Positions 7,148 through 13,200 of a stretch of DNA of 22,642 nucleotides are shown here, in pieces (position 1 is the first letter of the stretch; the number at the start of each line of letters is the position of its first letter). The DNA comes from a virus. The position numbers and the translations under genes are program-made. Where the stretch lies: IMG/VR virus record IMGVR_UViG_3300037580_000143, positions 1 to 22,642 of that record. The stretch is one strand, 5' to 3'. The notes under the pieces were generated by a model. It was not told the origin of the DNA. It ran no database searches and was given only the letters and a program-made list of their open reading frames with translations.

Positions 7148-8891
7148 ACACCACCGCTGTTCTATTTCCGCTGCTGTCTACCGTTACGGTGGCTCTAGTT
7201 GTCGCGCCGTCAAGCCCGACAAAGACCTCTGTTCCTCCTCCAGCACCAGATATCTCACCGCCGCAAATTGCTGCGATGATCTGCAGTGCGGCCGGCATGG
7301 TCTTGCCGTCCACGAGCACGAGGTCGAGTCCAGTCGACACGAGCGAGTACCCGGTTTTGGTTGTCGGGACGGCGTCGATCAGTGTCTTAAGCGCGCCAAG
7401 CCCATCTGTCCCGTTACTGAGATCAGTGTTCACTGTGTCGACCAGCGTTTTCAATGCTCCCAGTCCGTCAGTTCCGTTACTGAGATCAGTTTGGATTCCA
7501 TCCGCGACAGTGTCTAACGTGTCTATCAACGCCTTGAGTGCGCCTAGTCCGTCCGTGCCGTTACTGAGATCGGTCTGCAACGCGGCGATCTCGGTGGCTA
7601 TCGCGCCAAAACTACCGCCTGCAACATGTGAAGATTGGGTTTCGTCCCAAACTTGGTCAGCGATTGCGTTAGCTGTGGGTGGCGTGCCTGTATAGGCGCT
7701 GTCAGTACCGCGCATTGCTGTGGTTGGGATTGCGTCGATTAGGAGATCGAGACGACCGCCGTTGATCCAGTCGGTGCATGTAGCAAGACGAACTTCGGTA
7801 CACACAGAGGCAAGGGCGGCAGAGTCGGTGCCGCGCATGGCGGTAGTCGGGATGGCGTCTATTGCTGTTTTCAGCGCGGTGAGTCCATCAGAACCGTTCG
7901 CTAGTTCGTCCCTGATCGTATCGAGCAGGCTCGCGCCGTTCTCTTCGAGTTCGGTTTGAATTTGAGCTACGGTCGGTGGCGTTCCAGTATAGGCGCTGTC
8001 AGTACCACGCATGGCGGTAGTTGGGACGGCATCAATCAATGTCTTGAGCGCGCCTAGTCCGTCCGTGCCGTTGGCCAGATCAGCAATAATGGTGTCTTGT
8101 TTGGCTTCAGTGGCATCCCCACCACCACCACCACCGGATGGCGCTTGCTCCAATGCGTTGGTGGTGAATCTGGATACGCCTGAGTCACTCTCGACAATTT
8201 CATTTAGTAGTGCGGTCGACGTTCCTGGTTTGCTTGCGGGATCGTAGTTAACAGCCAACAGATGGTCTAAGTGAATGTCAGTCAAGGCTGTCGCCACGTT
8301 CGCTGGGGTTGCAGCGCTGTCAGTACCACGCATGGCTGTGGTTGGGACGGCATCAATCAATGTCTTGAGTGCGCCTAGTCCGTCCGTGCCGTTAGCCAGA
8401 TCAGCCATAATGGCGGCTGTATTGGTGGCGAGCGAGGACGCGGAAACTATGCTGCCACCACAGGCGATGAGATCCACTTTAGGTAAGCCTGCAATCGATG
8501 TGGCGACACATGCCGAACCGAGCCACTTAGTCACGTCAGCGGAACGTGCGCTCAGCGGGATCAACTGGGCTTCCGCTTTAACACCGGTAAAGAAAATGTG
8601 GATAATGACGTAGTCCCCGGCAGAGACAGCAGCGTCTGGTAGATCCAGTCGGTAAAGCCCCTTGGCATTAGTGGCGTCAACCTCCTTGAATCCCCCGTCT
8701 GCATGTAGGGACGAAGGGTTGCCAAGAGTAACCAAACTAATGGTCACTTCAGTACCGCGATTGCGAGTGTACGAGCACTTGACACCTGCCGAGTTGTAAA
8801 GCAGTCCTGTCTCTTCCAAGAACGTGGTGGAATCTACGAGCATAAAGTAGATCGTTACGTCCGTGTCACCGGCTACGATTCCGTAGTCCAT
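7140..8891 (-). CDS. Repeat-built fibre/baseplate-upper-like protein (583 aa)
   Basis: Residues 1-112 form a beta-rich domain ending in GGFKEVDATNAKGLYRLDLP, like the N-terminal domain of upper-baseplate (BppU-type) and fibre-anchoring phage proteins. Residues about 155-515 are repeats. NG[TS]DGL occurs at 167, 274, 332, 443, 472 and 493, and PTTAMRGTDSA at 183, 290, 348 and 389, joined by LKTLIDA helices. A Gly6 run at 253-258 and DATEAKQDTIIADL form hinges. The C-terminal 60 residues (KTMPAALQIIAAICGG, then VDSSGNRTAVVYG) look like a terminal cap. The helical repeats suggest a trimeric coiled shaft. The start is taken as the ATG in TGATG overlapping the previous stop, with a G-run before it; a GTG one codon earlier is the alternative. 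Receptor-binding or shaft function is inference. Confidence 0.78.
   Translation of the reverse strand: MDYGIVAGDTDVTIYFMLVDSTTFLEETGLLYNSAGVKCSYTRNRGTEVTISLVTLGNPSSLHADGGFKEVDATNAKGLYRLDLPDAAVSAGDYVIIHIFFTGVKAEAQLIPLSARSADVTKWLGSACVATSIAGLPKVDLIACGGSIVSASSLATNTAAIMADLANGTDGLGALKTLIDAVPTTAMRGTDSAATPANVATALTDIHLDHLLAVNYDPASKPGTSTALLNEIVESDSGVSRFTTNALEQAPSGGGGGGDATEAKQDTIIADLANGTDGLGALKTLIDAVPTTAMRGTDSAYTGTPPTVAQIQTELEENGASLLDTIRDELANGSDGLTALKTAIDAIPTTAMRGTDSAALASVCTEVRLATCTDWINGGRLDLLIDAIPTTAMRGTDSAYTGTPPTANAIADQVWDETQSSHVAGGSFGAIATEIAALQTDLSNGTDGLGALKALIDTLDTVADGIQTDLSNGTDGLGALKTLVDTVNTDLSNGTDGLGALKTLIDAVPTTKTGYSLVSTGLDLVLVDGKTMPAALQIIAAICGGEISGAGGGTEVFVGLDGATTRATVTVDSSGNRTAVVYG
7993..8413 (-). 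repeat. Near-identical ~100-bp direct repeats 321 bp apart inside the fibre-like gene
   Basis: Bases 7993-8092 and 8314-8413 align with only a handful of differences. They encode the two best-matched copies of the NGTDGLGALKTLIDAVPTTA and AMRGTDSA unit. The offset is exactly 321 bp, or 107 codons, so the frame is kept. Further shorter and more divergent copies occur near 7383-7420, 7440-7485, 7525-7575, 7696-7745 and 7825-7910. The high DNA identity (synonymous sites included) points to recent duplication or ongoing gene conversion. Confidence 0.85.
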
Positions 8892-9448
8892 CACATCCCC
8901 CCGCTAACTTGAAATCCACCGGACAGTTGCGAGTGTACTGGCGATCCTCCTGCTGGCGAACCCGCGTCTGGGCACTCAAACCATGCGCGATTAACATACG
9001 ACGTTATCATTGCGCCCCCACTCGTATCAGTTGCAGTAATCACCAGATTTAAGTCAGTATAATCAGTTAGCTCAGTGTCGATATCGGTTGAAGCCAAAAC
9101 CATCGTATAATCAGTCCCCGATTCATCTGCCGAATACGCTACGGAGAAATCCTGATTTTTAAGAGACGTGGTCCCCTGTTTCAAGTTGATATTAAGCGTG
9201 ACGCTTCCCGCATACTCATCGTCCACATAGGCATTAACCACCACCTTGTGGTTAGTGTGATCCGCTGGATCTGTTACGTTACCCAAGGTAAATGTAGCTT
9301 CTTCGCCAGAGTCGTCCGAGTGTGACACATATATGCTGTCCGTCCCTCCCGAAACCTCATCAATGGCTTCGTATAAATCACCCGACATTGCGCTGCTCGC
9401 CCAATTCCCAATAGCAGTGTCAGAATCTGGTCGTCCGTATTGTGTCAT
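8891..9448 (-). CDS. Tail/virion structural protein (185 aa)
   Basis: It opens MTQYGRPDSDTAIGNW, then SGDLYEAIDE and GGTDSIYVSHSDDSG. This RPxSDxxxxxW...LYxAIDE...D.IY pattern is one I associate with small virion proteins of aquatic phages. It is followed by a strand-rich domain that looks like one or two immunoglobulin-like or jelly-roll folds (KVVVNAYVDDEYAGSVTLNI; LNLVITATDTSGGAMIT). The C-terminus is Gly/Ser/Pro-rich and flexible. The stop overlaps the next gene's ATG (TGATG). The start ATG overlaps the stop of a 20-codon micro-ORF (ATGA). It probably coats or decorates the tail or neck. The precise role is unknown. Confidence 0.72.
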   Translation of the reverse strand: MTQYGRPDSDTAIGNWASSAMSGDLYEAIDEVSGGTDSIYVSHSDDSGEEATFTLGNVTDPADHTNHKVVVNAYVDDEYAGSVTLNINLKQGTTSLKNQDFSVAYSADESGTDYTMVLASTDIDTELTDYTDLNLVITATDTSGGAMITSYVNRAWFECPDAGSPAGGSPVHSQLSGGFQVSGGM

Positions 9449-9507
9449 ACTTGCACCAGCTCGTTTAAGATATTTACGCAGCTTGTCGATGTGATCGAAT
9501 CAGCCAT
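9445..9507 (-). CDS. Micro-ORF candidate, 20 aa, coupled to the 185-aa gene
   Basis: ATG to TGA encodes MADSITSTSCVNILNELVQV. Its stop overlaps the next start (ATGA), and GGTGA lies only three bases upstream of its own ATG. It fills the only noticeable gap in the tail operon together with a 15-codon ORF (9500-9547). It could be a leader peptide for translational coupling or a remnant of a decayed gene. There is no independent evidence that it is expressed. Confidence 0.25.
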   Translation of the reverse strand: MADSITSTSCVNILNELVQV

Positions 9508-9546
9508 GCGTCACCGCATCGCATTCGTCCGATGTTTCCCAAGCCA

Positions 9547-10014
9547 TCACACGTCCCGTGGTTCAAGAAAGTGCGTCCAAACCGTCCAACTGTAAACATC
9601 TACGTCTTTGTTACTGAACTCTGCTGGTGGCCTCGGCCCATCAGTGACCGTGGTTGTCTGCTCGTCGGTGCCAGTGTCCACGACTCCCGACATGACCCTT
9701 TGACGGTGGAACTTGCGAATCAGTAACTGCCTGAGGGCGTGAACGGCAATCAAGTCAAGGGACATCTTCATCTCGTGCGACTTACAAACGATCACGTGGC
9801 AAGGGTAGCTGTATTGATCACGCTCGTTGGTGCCGGATCCAGGGAACTCTTTCGGCATGTCCTCGAACCGGATAGTGACGCCGCCAACGTCAAAGATATT
9901 TCGCCAGTTCAGTCGCAGGACTTCTACCGCGTCCGTGCGCAGGCCCGTCTTGGTCAGCGCTTCAACCGCTGTCTTGACTTCATTAAGAGCTTGGACATAA
10001 ACGGGGTCTGCCAT
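9547..10014 (-). CDS. Probable neck / tail-completion protein (155 aa)
   Basis: A short mixed alpha/beta protein. The N-terminal helix MADPVYVQALNEVKTAVEAL is followed by strands (VGGVTIRFEDMP), a helix LDLIAVHALRQLLIRKFHRQ near residues 87-106, and a final strand pair (VDVYSWTVWTHFLEP). The size, the helix-first layout and the place between a connector-like protein and tail proteins fit the tail terminator or tail-completion slot of siphoviruses (gpU/gp17-like fold). The residue-level match is only general. AAGAG six bases before the ATG supports the start. No catalytic residues. The assignment is positional inference. Confidence 0.6.
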   Translation of the reverse strand: MADPVYVQALNEVKTAVEALTKTGLRTDAVEVLRLNWRNIFDVGGVTIRFEDMPKEFPGSGTNERDQYSYPCHVIVCKSHEMKMSLDLIAVHALRQLLIRKFHRQRVMSGVVDTGTDEQTTTVTDGPRPPAEFSNKDVDVYSWTVWTHFLEPRDV

Positions 10015-10022
10015 TTCAACTC

Positions 10023-11204
10023 TTACCGGGTGAAGCTGGAGTCAATGGAGTTAGCAATGTATGTCAAGTTGCCAGACTGGCCACCTGAGGAATTCGTCTG
10101 AATGACTCGGTCGTCAAATGCCCCTGCTCGCCGCAGGCATTTCTGCGAGTAAGCGAACCTGTCATCAAACGTGGATCGATCGAAGATGCGAGCACACTCT
10201 GCCTCGGCCAAGGCGTGAAGCGCTTCAAGCATGGACCCGGCCTCAATGTTGAGAGGATCAGAGATAGTGAACTTGGTTGACGATGCGATGTTGCCCGTAA
10301 TAGACGCATCGATAGTCAGTGTTGTTGTGTTGGATAACCCCGATATGATCCTCTGCTCAACAAACGGATTGTCCACACCAGCAACGTCGCCAATGACGCT
10401 AGTCGGCTCGTCTGTCGTGTCACCGAACCGCAAGACGGAACCGACCATGTGCTTGGTGAACGTGGTGCCAACCCCGGTTACGGTTGTACCCGAAGTTGAC
10501 ACAGTGCCGGTCGAGTACTTCTCAACTCGCAGCGAGTTACCCTCTCCTCGCATCATGTACTCGTACGTTCTGGCTGTTGCCGGTGGCTGTCCGAACCCAA
10601 TGGCCATCGTTCCGAAGTAGTTGTGATCACCGAAGATCGAGTAATACCACGGCTGACCTGTCGTCACGTACCCCAACTTACGTTGCAGGAACTCGTTGGG
10701 GTCAACGTACTCAAGGACCTTAGACACTGACGTCACGTCGATAATGTTGCCGGCCGTGATGAAGTTGATCGGCAGCGGATAAGAGTCTCGATACCACAGG
10801 TACGCCGTTGCCGCAACGTCAGCAGCAGGGTTGGAGTTCACGGACAGTGTCAACACTGTGTCGCTGACTCGTGTCTCCACCTCGTAATGCACCTGGGAAA
10901 TAATGACGTAACCAAATGCTGCATCACTTGGCCATGCACCCCCAGTGAGCGTGACCTCCCGTTCGTTGGTGCCTCCGGTGTGGTCATAGACAAGAGTCCC
11001 AGTCCCGTAAGACGCGGTCGTTTGAAGCGACCTCTTCTGCAGACTATGCGACCAATTGCGGGCTCGGTAGAGTGAACGATACCCGGCGAGCGCAGCACGC
11101 TTGGCACCACGCAGCTTTCTGCCTGCGCGACTGAGATCGAACACATCGAGCAAGTGCTCGACAAGGTCCTGAAACGTCCACAGTGCGGTTTCTGCGGCAG
11201 TCAT
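10023..11204 (-). CDS. Head-tail connector / adaptor-like structural protein (393 aa)
   Basis: The first 55 residues are basic and helical (VEHLLDVFDLSRAGRKLRGAK, ending in RSLYRARNWSHSL), the type of N-terminus that docks on a portal. A beta domain follows (residues about 60-140, TGTLVYDHTGGTNEREVTLT). A second strand-rich insert has TGTVSTSGTTVTGVGTTFTK, then HMVGSVLRFGD, a motif common in phage neck and tail-accessory proteins. It ends with a helix (LEALHALAEAECARIFDR) and a flexible Ser-rich tail. GAGGA just before the ATG supports the start. It lies 8 bases after the 123-aa gene. Connector or adaptor ring function is inferred from architecture and position. Confidence 0.68.
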   Translation of the reverse strand: MTAAETALWTFQDLVEHLLDVFDLSRAGRKLRGAKRAALAGYRSLYRARNWSHSLQKRSLQTTASYGTGTLVYDHTGGTNEREVTLTGGAWPSDAAFGYVIISQVHYEVETRVSDTVLTLSVNSNPAADVAATAYLWYRDSYPLPINFITAGNIIDVTSVSKVLEYVDPNEFLQRKLGYVTTGQPWYYSIFGDHNYFGTMAIGFGQPPATARTYEYMMRGEGNSLRVEKYSTGTVSTSGTTVTGVGTTFTKHMVGSVLRFGDTTDEPTSVIGDVAGVDNPFVEQRIISGLSNTTTLTIDASITGNIASSTKFTISDPLNIEAGSMLEALHALAEAECARIFDRSTFDDRFAYSQKCLRRAGAFDDRVIQTNSSGGQSGNLTYIANSIDSSFTR

Positions 11205-11211
11205 GAGTTCC

Positions 11212-11583
11212 TCATTCGGAGAGCGTTAGGAAGACATCGCCGTCGTTGTCACTCTGAATCTTGACGGCAGTTGCACCATGCAATTCTGGCGGGAGCAAGT
11301 AAGCCTTGGTCGCTGCAACGGTCTGGGTGATCGCTGTGCCACCTTCATCGTGAAGGGGAATGAACGTGCCACCCATCGACTCAGCTACGTGAAAGGTTAG
11401 CAATGTTATCGTCGATCCTGTTGGAATGATGATATGACCCAGTCGCATTCCAGCGAACGGGATCTCGGGAGTGTCAGCGACGACCGAGTCGAGCGTCTTT
11501 GATAGTTCTCGGCACGTGTGCCCGCCTGTTGGCGCGAGGACAACCCGATCTGTGTTTTCCATACCTAGTGCGTCTAAAGACAT
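11212..11583 (-). CDS. Small beta-rich structural protein (123 aa)
   Basis: Mostly short strands (HIIIPTGSTITLLTFHVAES, GTAITQTV) ending in SDNDGDVFLTLSE, with a GG-containing loop in the middle (SMGGTFIPLHDEGG). The composition resembles small head decoration or neck proteins. AGGGA about 10 bases before the ATG supports the start. The 49-aa gene ends 14 bases upstream, and the 393-aa connector-like gene starts 7 bases downstream. There is no recognisable signature. Structural is inferred from the operon. Confidence 0.6.
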   Translation of the reverse strand: MSLDALGMENTDRVVLAPTGGHTCRELSKTLDSVVADTPEIPFAGMRLGHIIIPTGSTITLLTFHVAESMGGTFIPLHDEGGTAITQTVAATKAYLLPPELHGATAVKIQSDNDGDVFLTLSE

Positions 11584-11597
11584 GGCTGGATGATTCC

Positions 11598-11747
11598 CTA
11601 TTCAATGCCCACCGACGCGGCGATCTTTCCGCCGATACTGTCGCCGTGCAGGCGTTTAAGCTGGATGACCTCTAGTTTGGTCAGTTTCATTGACGACGCT
11701 TTCTTGGCGGCGGGTTTCGCCGCTTTCTCGGCTTTTTCCTTACCCAT
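11598..11747 (-). CDS. 49-aa Lys/Ala-rich small protein
   Basis: ATG to TAG with a good AAAGGTGA Shine-Dalgarno seven bases upstream. The first half is strongly basic and Lys/Ala-rich (MGKEKAEKAAKPAAKKASS), histone-tail-like. The second half reads MKLTKLEVIQLKRLHGDSIG and ends with KIAASVGIE. The second half resembles a short helix-turn or coiled-coil peptide. It sits between two structural genes with 45 and 14 bases of spacing, so it is probably co-translated. It could be a DNA-interacting internal capsid peptide or an assembly factor. Function unknown. Confidence 0.62.
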   Translation of the reverse strand: MGKEKAEKAAKPAAKKASSMKLTKLEVIQLKRLHGDSIGGKIAASVGIE

Positions 11748-11792
11748 CGTAGGGTCACCTTTGCGTGGAATGACGGTCAGTTACTGGACGAT

Positions 11793-12329
11793 TTACGACG
11801 CGATGGCTTCAAGTTCAGTTAACTTGATGTCACGGTAGAAGACGCGAATCTTCAGCGGACTGTTACCCGTGGTGACTTCGCCGGAGAGGATGTGAACCAC
11901 GATAGCCGCATTGGCTACAGACGCGATCACGCTGGTCAGGTTGGTGCCACTGGGACCAACGAGGGCAAGCGAGTCTGAGGTCTGGTCAAGGAAACCAGTG
12001 GACTCAACCGTCTGCGAGACGTTGACGCCGGCAGCGTTAGTGTACTTGAACACAATATCCTCTCCACTAGCGATGCCTGCATAGGCCGCGCTGTTGTAGT
12101 CGATGAGGATTTGAGCGCCCAAGAACTCACGGTAGATGCCGGCACCTGGAGCGGCAGCGACCTCGATCGGAGTGGCGTACAGCGCCAGCACTTGGGCAGT
12201 CGTGATCAACTTGTCGACGTACTTTGCGCCTCCGGTACCGTCGAGAGTGTTGAGCACTTCCTCGCCGGCAGCAGCGTTTCCTAAGCCAACGAGAAGTGCG
12301 TTCCGTGTTTGTTGTGACATGAGAGTCAT
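11793..12329 (-). CDS. Head-region structural protein (178 aa)
   Basis: The N-terminus is a helix (SQQTRNALLVGLGNAAAGEEVL), then KYVDKLITTAQVLALYATP. Strands follow (YREFLGAQILIDYNSAAYAG, DIVFKYTNAAGVNVSQTVES) and a Ser/Ala/Val-rich C-terminal half ending in FYRDIKLTELEAIAS. This looks like a trimeric head decoration or virion surface protein of aquatic phages. No enzymatic residues. AAGGA six bases before the first ATG supports MTLMSQ as start; the fourth codon is an alternative ATG. It lies 35 bases after the 254-aa gene. The role is inferred from fold-like composition and position. Confidence 0.66.
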   Translation of the reverse strand: MTLMSQQTRNALLVGLGNAAAGEEVLNTLDGTGGAKYVDKLITTAQVLALYATPIEVAAAPGAGIYREFLGAQILIDYNSAAYAGIASGEDIVFKYTNAAGVNVSQTVESTGFLDQTSDSLALVGPSGTNLTSVIASVANAAIVVHILSGEVTTGNSPLKIRVFYRDIKLTELEAIAS

Positions 12330-12364
12330 GGCGTATTCCTTTTCGGACGTGAGGTCGTGAGTGG

Positions 12365-13129
12365 TTACTTCGTCTTTTTTCGGGGGTTCTTCTTTCGCTT
12401 AGTCTTCTTGAGGTCTTTACTTGTGAACGCTGGCTTGATGTCCGGTGCGTTCTCGAACTGACCGAATAGATCGGAGTCGGCCATGCCATGTCTCTGCTTC
12501 ATCGTCTGGGCGATTTCATCGATCGACGAGCCCTGCGCATCAGGGTTGGTCATCTTCTCGACCATCGCCAGCTCGCGTGAGCGGACGGGGTCAAGGTGTT
12601 TGCCGCTCGGAGTTCCTTCCTCGTGCCGGCTAAGGTCGGCGTTTGTCTTGACCATCCCGTCGCAGGACCAGTTGCGTTGTTCGCAGATCGCTTTGATGTG
12701 ACCTCGACCACCGGTCGCAGGAATGAACGCTTCAGGATCTCCCTCGAACCGTGCCAAGGCTGACGAGTACATATCGTGGATGCCGGGGTTATATCCGTGC
12801 GAACGTGCGATGCTGGCCAGATGGTTGAGCTGCGCCTCGCCACCTTCTCCGCTGAACTGTTTGTCGAGCGTGCCAATGTTCTCGAACAGTTCCCGGTCGG
12901 TGACTGCTGACGCGGACTGCTGACAGGCCGTCATCGCCGCCCACGCGTGCGCCACACCCTCAAGTCGCTGGCTGAAGTAGAACAGGAGCATGACCTCGTT
13001 GTCGGCTATCTGCGAGTCGCGGCATTCCGGGTACGTCTCAATGAGATCGTCGAGGTTGTGCGTGCCGTCCCGAAGCAGTTGAGCGACTTGCCGGGCACCT
13101 TCGAGGATGTATGGCATTTGAATTGGCAT
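12365..13129 (-). CDS. Hypothetical head-region protein with basic C-terminal tail (254 aa)
   Basis: The protein is largely helical. An N-terminal EGARQVAQLLRDGTHNLDDL, a central RSHGYNPGIHDMYSSALARF and the segment HIKAICEQRNWSCDGMV sit near residues 108-160. It ends with a strikingly basic tail, about 20 residues of KKTKRKKNPRKKTK type that could bind DNA or the inner capsid. HDMYSSALARFEGDP has a helix-loop look, but I recognise no family. The ATG overlaps the stop of the 23-codon micro-ORF (TAATG). It follows the portal gene, where some phages place internal core or ejection proteins. That role is only a possibility. Confidence 0.62.
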   Translation of the reverse strand: MPIQMPYILEGARQVAQLLRDGTHNLDDLIETYPECRDSQIADNEVMLLFYFSQRLEGVAHAWAAMTACQQSASAVTDRELFENIGTLDKQFSGEGGEAQLNHLASIARSHGYNPGIHDMYSSALARFEGDPEAFIPATGGRGHIKAICEQRNWSCDGMVKTNADLSRHEEGTPSGKHLDPVRSRELAMVEKMTNPDAQGSSIDEIAQTMKQRHGMADSDLFGQFENAPDIKPAFTSKDLKKTKRKKNPRKKTK

Positions 13130-13200
13130 TATGATTCTTTCACTATTTTCAAGAGGCGGTCGAGTTCTTCATCCGTTCTGTTGCCTGTTGCTTCTATCAC
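13129..13200 (-). CDS. Micro-ORF candidate linking portal and 254-aa genes (23 aa)
   Basis: A GTG start overlaps the portal stop (GTGA) and its TAA overlaps the next ATG (TAATG), so the frame exactly spans the gap. The peptide reads VIEATGNRTDEELDRLLKIV plus KES, an amphipathic acidic helix at its end. No clear Shine-Dalgarno is seen apart from the GA-rich portal end. It may serve as a coupling leader. A -1 slip at the portal end would add this helix to the portal C-terminus, but no classical slippery heptamer is present. Confidence 0.4.
   Translation of the reverse strand: MIEATGNRTDEELDRLLKIVKES

Noticed and set aside
7380-8410. Possible CRISPR array because of regularly recurring repeats
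   Set aside because: Repeats are long, in frame, unequal in spacing and encode helical protein units. There are no short palindromic repeats with unique spacers.
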